From an uncultured Prevotellaceae bacterium (GTDB lineage: Bacteria; Bacteroidota; Bacteroidia; Bacteroidales; Bacteroidaceae), in contig CALDLA010000099.1 in the NCBI GenBank assembly GCA_937898415.1, positions 1 to 64,000 on the forward strand: DNA of 64,000 bases, in the 5' to 3' direction. Of the stretch, positions 12,801 to 24,800 are shown one piece after another. The notes beneath the pieces were generated by a model that saw only the letters and a list, made by a program, of their open reading frames with translations, searched no databases and had not been told where the DNA came from. The first letter of the stretch is position 1, and each line of letters opens with the position of its first letter. The position numbers and the translations under genes are program-made.

Positions 12801-15800
12801 TGTGGTCGTGGCAGCCTGTTCAGACGAGAACTCCATGATTGAATATGTCTGCGGCGGTTCCTACAAAGCCTTTATCAATGGCAGTGTAACTCTGACCATC
12901 ACCAGCGGTTTCTTCAAGAATGTCTATGGCGGCAATGACGAGCGTGGCGGTATCAAGGGTAATATCACGGTCAACATCGAAGAGACAGACCCCTGTACCA
13001 AACCTATTATCATTGAGAACTTGGTGGGTGGCGGTAACAATGCAGCCTTCCCCGGTACATACGAAAATGGCACAGACATTGAGTCTGGCGATGCGAATCC
13101 ACATACCATCACTGTGAACGTGAAGTCTGCCACTCGCATTGACAATGTCTATGGTGGATGCTTCAATGCAGAGGCAAAAGCCAATACGGAGGTAAACATC
13201 AACATGCTTCAAGGCGATGAGGCCAAAGGTGAGAGAAGGCTTCTTCCCAACGATTATGGAACAAGAGCCAGTATTCCAGCAAATATCACAGGTGTTACCA
13301 CCAGTTATGATCCAGTTAAACCCGCAGAGGGTACAAGCGTGGTCGGCTATTATACAGATGCAAGTGGAACCACCCCTGCAACAGGCACAGCCGACGGTAA
13401 CACCACGTATTATGAGAAGATAGTAACGGGTACCATTAAGGCAGAGATTGGCACCATCGGCAACGTCTTTGGCGGTGGCAAACAAGGTAAGGTGACTGGC
13501 AACACAACGGTCAATATAGGTACTGAGTCCACTGTTCCCATCATGAAACGAGAAAATGGTGTGATTGTGGCTAATATAGTCAATGGACAATATACAGACA
13601 TCCAATGGGAAGACAAGACAGTCTTGGGTGCCCACATAGAAGGCAATGTATACGGCGGCGGTGAAGAGGCAGATGTGACAGGTAATACCGAAGTGAACAT
13701 CCGTGCCAAGAAGAATGGTGGTGTTTATAAAGCCGTTGCCGACACTGGTGAAAAAGTCACTATTGGCGGTAATGTGTTCGGCGGCGGTAAGGGTCTTGCT
13801 GACGTGTTCGAGTGTGATAAAGCCATGGTGGGCATTGTAAACACGAATGATGGAAGTATCGTAGATCCTGACAAGGGTACTAAAGTCCGTATTGGTAATG
13901 GTACTATAAATGGTTCCGTCTATGGCGGCGGCGAGATAGCCCGCGTGGAATGGCATACGACGGTGACGATAGGACTGGCACCCGAAAGTGGAAAAACAAG
14001 TGCGCCCGAGATTAAGGGCAACGTATTCGGTGCCGGTAAGGGTGTTATTACACATGGTTACTCAGCACTGGTGCGTGGTAACAGTAAAGTTACTGTTCAG
14101 AAAAACGCCAAGGTAGGAACCAGCGTCTATGGCGGTGGCGAGTTGGCCTCGGTGGGCAAATATACCATCGTCAACGGTATGCCGACATCATTGGCAAACA
14201 ATGGAAGTGGATATTGTACAGTCGAAGTCAAGGACGATGTCGTAGTCGGTCCCGACGAAGCAATGCTAATGACTAAAGCAGGCGGCCCCGATTTCAAAGG
14301 CAACGTCTTTGGTGCCGGTAAGGGTGCCCTGCCTTTGGTATATACCTATCATACCAACGATAAGAGTACGATGCCAAGGCGCATGATGAGCGATTATGCT
14401 GGCAAAAGTAGTAATGTTTGGGAATGGGTTGATACAGAGCACAAATATATCTGGGAGTATTATACTACAGAAGAGAAATATCTGAAATTTATTGAGACGC
14501 TGGCCTTAGCCACCCAGACCGATGTCACCATCCAAGATAATGTCTTTATCAAGGGTTCTGTCTATGGTGGCAGCGAGAACGGCCACGTACAGCACGATAC
14601 GAAAGTCACCATCAAAGACAACTGTCAGATTGGTTGTGGACAGGGTACGACATCACGTCATCCTGATGGGGTATGGGCAGCTGGCTATACCCCAACAGAC
14701 GCTAATGACCTAGAGTGTGCCCACTGGCCATACGGTCAGGCTGCAGTCGCTGCCAATAAGTATGTTCCATACGACAAATATGCCGACACCCCAGGCTACA
14801 CCTCATACGCCAGCACAACTGGTGATGATGGTCACACTTACTACGGCAATGTGTTTGGAGGTGGTTCGGGTAAGGATCCTTACAAACCGGGCAAATGGCA
14901 TTTTGAGGCCGGTTCTGTAGGTGGAGATACCGAAGTGGACATTCAGGGAGGTCATATCTTGACGAATGTTTATGGCGGTAATGAGATGACGAACGTTGAA
15001 GGTACGTGTACGGTAAAGATGAGTGGCGGTACACTTGGTGTACCACGAACACTGAAGCAGATTGCCGAGCACCCCGTTACCTGTTACCTCTTTGGTGCCG
15101 GTAAGGGCGACCAGCGCATCTTCTTCAATACAAAGACTAACGTAAAGGCTACAGACATTCAGATTACTGGTGGCTGGATTTATGGCTCCGTCTTCGGTGG
15201 CGGTGAGGATGGTCACGTGTTGGAAGATGTGACAATGAGTATTAGCCAAGCAGCAGGTAAGACTACCAAGATTGGCACCTGGGGAACCAGCTACGTCGAT
15301 GGTAATGTCTTCGGCGGTGGTCGTGGCTTTAGCGGCGATGCCATAACGGCAGGTTCCGTGGGTGGCAACGTGGATGTGAACATCACGGGCGGCACTATGC
15401 TTGGCTCCATCTATGGTGGCGGACGTCTGGCATCGGTAGGAACCTTCTTTTCCAGCCCTGACGATCCTATCTATGGGCAGCTCCAGGAAGACGATGAACC
15501 GGTATATTACACCGCTGATGATGAAGAAGTGAAAGCTGGTACAAAGCATGTTGGTGATGTCAAAATCCCAGCTATAAAACACGGCCATATCACGGTCAAC
15601 ATCAGCGGCGGCGTCATCGGCAATACTGCAGCCACCGGCGACGGTGCCCGGTATAGCGGCAATGTTTATGGCGGCTGCATGGGTCGTATCACGCTTCTCG
15701 ACAATTCGATTAACCCCATCTGGCCAGAGCTGGCACAGGCGAAGTTCTCGACAATCAACATCAGTCAACCAGAAGGAAAGACCACTCACATCACACGTAA

Positions 15801-18800
15801 TGTCTATGGTGGCGGTGAGTTCGGTGTGGTACGCGAGAATGCTTTCGTGGCCATTGGAGGTACAAGGCCTTCGGATGCCACGCTAACCCCATCGGACGAT
15901 CCAACTATCGACGGCTACGTCTTTGGCGGTGGTCACGGCAGTGACGACTATCAGCACCCGACCACTATTGAAGTGCATTGGGGAGGGACCACTCGTTATT
16001 TCACCTATACGCCCATGCAGTGGGCAGGCTGCGTAGGTGGCAATACCACGGTCACTCTCGTAAACGGTTCTGTAAAGAGAATCTATGGCGGTGGTGAGCT
16101 GGCCAGTGTGGGTGTGATAGACTATAGCGTGGAAGAGAAGGCTGACGGTGACTTTGACTATAATAATAAGAAGTATTCTTATACCAATATCAAGAAGCAC
16201 GATAGCCAGACTACCGATGGGAGTACCTTCTATGACTTTGGTCTGAGTTGGCCGTACGAGTTTACGTATGTCCCCTGCAATCTTGAGAATTTCGTCGGTG
16301 GTGTCGCTACTGTGAATGTGAACAACGGCCCTGTTACCGAATATGTATATGGCGGTGGTCAGGGTAAGGTGGCATTTGGCACCAAAGATGGAACTATAGA
16401 CGACATCACGAAGCAACGCTACGTCGAGGCCTTCTGTGCCAACGTCCGTGAGGCCCATGTCACGATAGGAACGGCTGGTGGTTCTAGTGTCACACCAACG
16501 ATAGGACCAGGTACGGCAACTTCGGCAGCCTCTGTGTACGGCGGTGGAGAAGACGGGCATGTATATGGAGATGCCAGTGTCACCATCCATGATGGTACGA
16601 TTGGGCATAGTGTCTTCGGCGGCGGTAAGGGTACGAGCACTTATAGCGCGAAGCTGTTGGATCCTGCAACGAGCAGTGAAAAGACGGAAGCCGAAGAGGT
16701 GCGTAGCTGGACGGCCGGCAAGGTCTATGGCAACACCTCTGTCACCATGAACGGTGGTAAGGTGGGCTGGTTCATCTATGGTGGCGGCAACGTGGCCTCC
16801 GTGGGTAAGGGCAACTATGCCGGCGGGTCGGACGACTATTCCACGGCCGGCTATGGCGAACTGCCCCCAAAGAACGGAAGTGCCAACGGGCCACTTTGGA
16901 CGAATACCGACTTCACGGGCAGCGGCAAGACCAACGTCACCATTCTTGGCGGCAGAGTGGGACCCGATATTGAGAATCTTCCGGAAGGTACAGCATTGGC
17001 CAATGCTGACGGTATCCCATACGGTTCTGTCTTTGGCGGCAGCCGTGGTACAGGCGCTGAGGAAAGCGACAATTCACCCCGCTACAAGTATGTGCCTGAC
17101 TATTTCCTGGGCTATGTCAACAAGACTGCCATCAATATCGGTGGCTATATAAATAATGATGAAACAACCACACTTGCCACTACCAGTCCTACCATCTACG
17201 GCTCCGTCTATGGCGGTGGTCAGGACGGTCATGTGCGCAACAGTACTGAAGTGAGGATTTTCAAGGGAAGTGTTGCCGGGCAGGGTACATACGACACCGC
17301 AGGCCGAAGCGGCAACGTCTTCGGTGCCGGTTCGGGTATCGGGAAATATACGACGAATAGTGGAAGTTATTGTAATAAGTTCTCCGGCTCGGTCTCTTGT
17401 ACAACGCTGGTTGAGGTTTCCGACGGCACCATTGCCGGTAACGTCTATGGTGGCGGTGCACTGGCCTCTGTAGGTCCTCCTAAGATAACTCAAGACAAAT
17501 ATGAGCAAAAAACAGCATCGGAGGGTCACGCATCTCATTCACTCAATCGTGTGAACATCAAGGGTGGCACCATCACCGGTAGCGTCTATGGAGCCAGTCG
17601 CGGTCCTGCCGACTCGTTCCGCACGACTGCGTTCCCAGGTGGAGTTAGTACCGCTGAGGGAACTGCTGCCAACGTGTACAATCCGACAATGTTTGCCACC
17701 TCGCTTTGGACTGAGGTGAACGTGACAGGCGGCACCATTGGCAACAGCGTCTATGGCGGCGGCGAGATGGGACAAGTCAAGGAGAGCACCGTGGTCAACC
17801 TGACCGGTGGAGACATTGCCCACGATGCCTTTGGTGGCGGTAAGGGTACAGACCTCATCGCTGCCGACATAGGTGGCAACACCACCGTGGAGCTGAACAA
17901 GGGCTTGACCAATTCATCCGTTGGCTGTAGTGTACAGCGCATTTTCGGCTGTAACGACTTCAAGGGTACGCCGAAGGGACATCCGTTAGTGCATGTCTAT
18001 GCTACACGGCATAAGAATCAATCAACGATTGGCAGTAAATACAAGAAATTCGATAAGCTTTCCAACTATACGATAGAGAACTATAGTAGTCACACTTACG
18101 AAGAAAAGACCTTGGCTGGCCTTGCATCGGATGTAAATATCAATACCACGATTGCACCGTACAAGGATTATACAGATATACTTGGATCAACCAGCGCTAC
18201 TGAAAAAGCAAAGAAAGAAGCGCTTGAAAACTTGATTGGAACCATTGCCGACAAGAAATATGATGTGTTGGCTGTCTACGGTGGTGGCAACTTGGCAAAA
18301 TATGATCCGACGGATGCCTATTCTGCCGACCCGCTCGTCAAGAAAGCTGCACGTACTGAGGTCATCATTGAAGGCTGCAACTTGACCAGCATCAAGCAGG
18401 TCTATGGCGGTGGTAATGCCGCTCCTGTTCCAGCCACTACCCTCGACATCAATTCTGCTTATGAAATTCACGAGGCGTTTGGCGGCGGTAATGGTAAGGA
18501 CAACTACTCTGTGAAGGAAGGCACGCCCGCTACGGACGTCTGGTATGAGAACCCCGGCGCCAATGTGGGTTATGATAACTACACCCACTACCATGAGGAT
18601 ACAGATGATCCTGCCGGAACCAATTATGGAAGTGGTTCGTTAGCCAATCCGTACAGGGCCATTGAGAACAGGGATGCCACCAACAAGGAATACCGACAAG
18701 CCTACTACATGTACGGACAGGGTGAAGCCAAGACAGAAGTTCTTGGCGGACGTATCCATCGCGTGTATGGAGGTAGCAATGAGAAAGGTAATATCAGTAC

Positions 18801-21800
18801 GCTGGCATTGTCGGTCTATGAGACATCTACAGACTGTCCCGTGGTTGTTGATGAATCAACCGCTGCAGGTAAGAATGCCGACATCGACGGTACAGCTGAA
18901 ATGTCCATGAATTGTATTGACTATTCGGCTGTGACCTACGGAGCCTCTGAGGCTGCCGATGTGAACAGTGACGTGGTTCTGAATATCACGAATGGCCATT
19001 TTGGCAAGATTTTTGGAGGAAACAACAAGAGTGGACGTATCAGAGGTTCCATCACCATTAACATCCAGGAAAGTAGTTGTAGACCTATAGTCATTGATGA
19101 ATTATATGGTGGTGGCTATTTGGCTGGTTATTCTATTTATGGTTATTATGATACCGGAAACAAAGATGCGGACAATAAACCTATTTACGCAATAAGAGAC
19201 AAGGCAAAATTTGAAGCAGACACAACAGAAGTCCTTAAAAATGTTGACAAAACGAATGAAACTGCAGTTAAGAACGCATTAATTGAAGCAGGCCTTTGGG
19301 GCTACCCAAAGAACAATCCTCGCATCAACGTTATCTCTGCCACAAAGATTGGCACCATCTATGGCGGTGGCTATGAAGCACTCGTGGTGGGCAGTCCATA
19401 CATCAATGTGAATATGCAAAACGGTGTCATACCTAAAGAACATGTGGTTACTCCTCCTACAGGAATGAACTACGGTGTAGGCCCTCACACCAAAGTTGCC
19501 ACAGAAACAGAACCTGCGTATACCTATAAGGTAAAAGAGCATGACACAAAAGGCAATGCTATTCTCGAAATTGGTAGTATCGGAAGCATCTATGGTGGCG
19601 GTAACCTAGCAGACGTCAATGGCAATACGAATGTGGAGATTGGCACGGGTAGGTGGATATCGACGTGGGATGCAAGTGGCAACCCTGTATGGGAATCCAC
19701 CAATGCCGATGGTGATGTGTTCACGTACAAAGAAGTGTCGGCTGCCGTGACTTACACCCAGGAGGAATGCAATGAATATAATGTCACATTAACAGGCGCA
19801 CTGCATAGTACGGACGAACTCACTGCGGAAGACGCTGCTGCTTATAATGCTAAATTAACAGGAGCCATAGCGAGTGGCACGAAATTATCTGCAGAACAAG
19901 CCACGGCGGTGAATACTGCTTTAGGTTTAACGGGTGAAGCTGCTTATGCTACAGATGGTACTGCTGTCCTTTCTGCTGCCGATGCTGCCTCATACAATGC
20001 GACATTGACAGGTGCTGTTGCAACTGGTGGACCACTTACAGCAGATCAAGCAAATGCGTACAATGCTACTTTGACTGGTGCCAGAAACACCAACGACATC
20101 AAGACACAAGCAGAGTGGCAATGGTACGACGCAAGTGGTGAAGTGACGACTGCTCCATCTTCCTCTGGCCGCAACGCAGCCACGATTACCGGTAATGTGT
20201 TCGGCGGCGGCAAGGGTGAAACTCATGATAGTGGCGATGGCGCTTTCAAGTGCGCTACAGCCATGATAGGTGCTGATGGCGATGGTTTGATAGACAGTAA
20301 CGGCGGAACGACCGTCACCATCGGAAACGGCTCCGTAGGCGGCAACGTCTATGGCGGCGGTGAGATTGGCCGTGTGGAAAAGAACACGGTGGTGACCATC
20401 GGCCTCAAAGGAAATACGACAAACGAGCTTACGATTGGCGGCAGCGTATTCGGTGCCGGTAAGGGTGTTGCGACCCATGGTTATTCTGCTTTGGTGCGTG
20501 GCAACAGTACGGTCACCATCCAAGGCAAGGCCAAGGTCTTAGGCAGTGTCTATGGCGGCGGAGAGATTGCCTCGGTGGGCCGATACAACGTCAATCCTTC
20601 TACGGGATTGCCAGAGTCATTGGCCAACGAGAAGAGTGGAAACTGTACCGTCATCGTTCAAGACGATGCCGAGATTGGTCGCGACGACATGAAGATGGAG
20701 AAATACGATGCAAGCAATAATCCTTTAGCCCCGGACAACACTGGCCATGTCTTTGGTGCCGGCCAAGGAGCCACGCCATATATTGACAAAGACGGCAATG
20801 CGTGGGCTAACCCCTACCGTATCAAGCCAGATAATAGTAAGCAGACCTTTGATAGTAATACAGAAACTGCTTACCTTGGGTATCTTGAGAGCCTGGGCTT
20901 GGCAACCCAGACCAATGTGATCATCACCGGTAACGCTTTCGTCAAGGGCGATGTCTTTGGCGGTGCAGAAAACGGCTTCGTACAGCACGATACGCATGTA
21001 ACCATAGAAGGCAACTGCCAGATTGGCAACGGCTATGCGCAGATGGATGAAAATGGTACGTATCTGGATGAACTTGAGACTCCGGTTACCCCCATTGCCA
21101 TGAACCGCCGCTATACGGCAAAAGAATGGGAGAAAGGCTATTTGTTCGTAGAGGGTGACACGGAAGTCGATGCGACAGAAGCGTCTGAGGCAGCCCTGAG
21201 GACTGCGGTTGGTAGCAATTACAAGCATTCGCTGCCCGAATGCGCAAGTTGGAAGTACAAGTCACCGTTCGCTGTTTACGATAAATATGCTAACGAAAGT
21301 GGCTACGATTCCAAGAACGGTGCAGTCACTGCTTCCGACGGCCACACATTCTTTGGTAATGTGTTTGGCGGCGGTTCAGGCTACTTCCCTTATGCTAAGG
21401 GCCTATGGCACTTTAAGGCTGGTAACGTAGGTGGCAATACCTTGGTGGAAATCAAGGGCGGTCATATCCTGACCAATGTTTATGGCGGTAACGAGATGAC
21501 CAATGTCGAAGGTAGCTGTACGGTCACCATGTCGGGCGGTACGATTGGCGTGCCACGTACCTTTGGCCAGATTATCGCTCACCCCGTCTCCTGCCACCTG
21601 TACGGTGCAGGTATGGGTGACCCGCGTGTGTTCTTCAATAAACAGACTAATGTGAAGGATGCCATTGTCAGCGTCACGGGTGGCACCATCTACGGCACCG
21701 TCTTCGGCGGCGGTGAGGATGGCCACGTGCTGCGTGATGTGACGATGACCATTGGCGAGCTGAAAACGACTGGAGAGGGCAATGAGGCTGTCACGACATC

Positions 21801-24800
21801 GTCTGGTCCGACCATCGGCACATGGGGCACTTCCTACGTGGAGGGTAACGTATTCGGTGGAGGCCGTGGATTTAGGGGCGATGCCTATACGGCCGGTAAC
21901 GTGGCCGGCTGCGTGACGATGACCATCAACGGCGGAACGATACTCGGCTCCGTCTATGGTGGCGGACGTCTGGCCTCCGTGGGCTATGGCTTGTTTGCTG
22001 AAAGCGAGACGACTGGCTATGGCAAGATGCGGGCAGATACTGACACTGAGGAAGGATTTAGCACAACCGGATTCTTCACGAAGGGACGCGGCCACATTGA
22101 CATCACCATCAAAGGCGGTACCATCGGTAACGACATTGAGTATGTGATTCCAAGTGCAGCCGACAATACTGCGGCCGGTATCTCTGAGAGTGATGTAGCT
22201 AAATGGACTGATTCCGATTGGACCAAGTGGAAGAATTACAAGCACATTCCTTACACTGAGTTTGTGTATGACGACGCCCTGAAACTTTACCGCCTGTCGC
22301 ACACCAAGGGCGGCAACGTCTATGCCGGCGGCATGGGACGTATGTATCAGTTGAACGGTACGACTCCGATTACAGCCGTCGACTGGTGGAAGATGGGTAA
22401 TGTAAAGAGTACCAAGCTGACTATCAACAAGGGTGCAACCATTAAGGGTAACCTCTATGGTGGATGCGAGTTAGGTATGGTGCAAGGTACTCATACTTCC
22501 GCAGACAGCAAGACTGTGAGCACTGAGATTATCATCAATGGAGGTACTGTTGGTACAGAGATTCATGGGGCTGTCGAGGTGCCTGCAGAACAGGATAGCG
22601 AACCTGCTACTACAGAAGATGCTATTCGCTATACTTTCGGCAGCGTCTTTGGCGGTGGTTATGGAAGTATTACGGAAAAACTCACTCATACACCAACTTC
22701 CGGTTCTGCTTATGACACATACCCCAAATACATCGCAGGTCGTGTGAAGGGCAGTACTGAAGTCACCATGACAGATGGTGCGGTGAAGGCCAGCATCTAC
22801 GGTGGTGGCGAGATGGCTGCCGTGGGCGAGTCGAAAGTCATAAGTGAGGATGAGCAAGTGGTGCGCGGCGAGACCCTGACAGGAACGGGAGGAAAGGCCA
22901 TGGATGGCAATACTTATGTGACCGTCAGCGGCGGTACCATCGGCATTCCCAAGACTACCATCACGACAGGCAAAGGCCTCAACATCTATTACGGCGGCGC
23001 AACGATGGGCAATGTCTATGGAGGCGGTAGCGGATACATCAACACCGTCCGCTCCGGACAAATCTATGGCAACACCAATGTCACCATCAGTCAGGCAGAG
23101 GGCAAGACCACCAACATATACCATAATATATATGGTGGCGGCGCCTACGGTACGGTGGGTGATTTCACTTATGTAACGACAACCGAAGGAGGGAACAAGA
23201 AGGTTACAAACATTGGCGAACTCCATACCGACCGAAAAGGCACCGGTACGGCCACCATCACCATTACAGGCGGCGAGATTGGAACCGACGGCCACGAGAA
23301 CGGCATGATTTTCGGCTCCTCACGCGGTGAAGTGGATGAGCCAGGCAAACGTCCCGACTACCTGGCATGGGTCAACAAGACCAATGTCACCATTGGCACC
23401 GCGCCCAGTGCCCCAGGTGAGGAAGGCTCTGGTGAAGAAGGTACAGGTGAGGAAAGTACAGGCGTTACCAATGACACCCCGCTCATCAAGGGCTCTGTCT
23501 ATGGCAGTGGCGAGAACGGGCATACCTATGAAAACGCTGTCGTCAACATCCATAGCGGCACCATCGGCAATGTCAGTGAGTATTACAAATACCGTGGCAA
23601 TGTCTATGGAGGTGGTTGCGGTACGGACACTTATACTGTGACTAAAGATGGCAAGAAGTTTGAGTACTACAACCCGTGGGCAGGTATCGTGCGCAAAAGT
23701 ACCGAAATCAACATCGACGGTGGTGTCATTACCGGCTGTGTCTATGGTGCCGGAGCCATGGCCATGGTAGGTACGATTACGAATGTTGCCGACACGGCTG
23801 GTGTTGCGAAGCATGACAATGAAGAAAGCAGCTTTGCACTCAGTTGGCCATATAAGTTTGAGTTTAAGTCAGGCACTGGCAAGGCCACCATCAACATCAC
23901 GGGCGGCCATATCGGCATAAAAGGGACTGATGGCGGCGACGTCTATGGAAGTGCCCGAGGCGAGGCAGGCAATCGCTATGCCACGGCACACTTTGCCTAC
24001 GTGAAAGATACAGAGGTGAACATCTCGTATCCTACGCCGACCAGCTTGTCAGACCTAGATGACATCAGCAAAGGATGTATCACCGGTTCCGTGCATGGCA
24101 GCGGCGAGGACGGCTATGTCTATGGCGACACGCACGTGACATTGAACAATGGTCTGATTGGCCACTCGCTCTACGGCGGCGGCAAGGGTAAGGGTACGTA
24201 CAAGGTGACGCTGAACAAGATTGGCAGCACTACTGAGACCTACGAGGCCGACATCTACAGCCTCATTGCCGGTAAGGTGATGGGCAATACCTATGTCACC
24301 ATGAACGACGGAATTGTTGGACGTAATGTCTATGGCGGTGGTAACATGGCCTCAGTGGGCAAGGGTAACTATGCCAGCGGTGCTGACGACTACTTCCCTG
24401 ATGGCTATGGCGAGACCTTGAACAATGCTACTGAAGATAATGACAAGATACTATGGGATGCTTCAAAGAATGACAATAGTTTAGCATTCATGAATAGTGG
24501 TATCACTACTGTCAAAGTGTTTGGCGGTCAAGTGGGTACCATATCTAAGACCTTGAAGAACAATCTGCCTTACGGCAATGTCTTCGGTGGCAGTGCCGGT
24601 GAGTCAGCACCGTTCGTTCCAAACCTCACTGACCTATACAAATACTGTCCGGCCTACTACTCGGGGTATGTCAACGAGACGGATGTCACCATTGGCGGAT
24701 ACAAGTGTAACACTGCTTATGGAGATTATAATGTTGGTGACTGCATTACTGACGTTCAGTATAATGCCCTTGCCAGTGGCAAAGACAATTGGGAAAAGGT

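Noticed and set aside
12820..14055. Long minus-strand open frame of about 411 codons opposite the giant gene
   Set aside because: It is a mirror of the GGC-rich repeat coding sequence; the strong repeat pattern and frame belong to the plus strand, and the minus product resembles no family.
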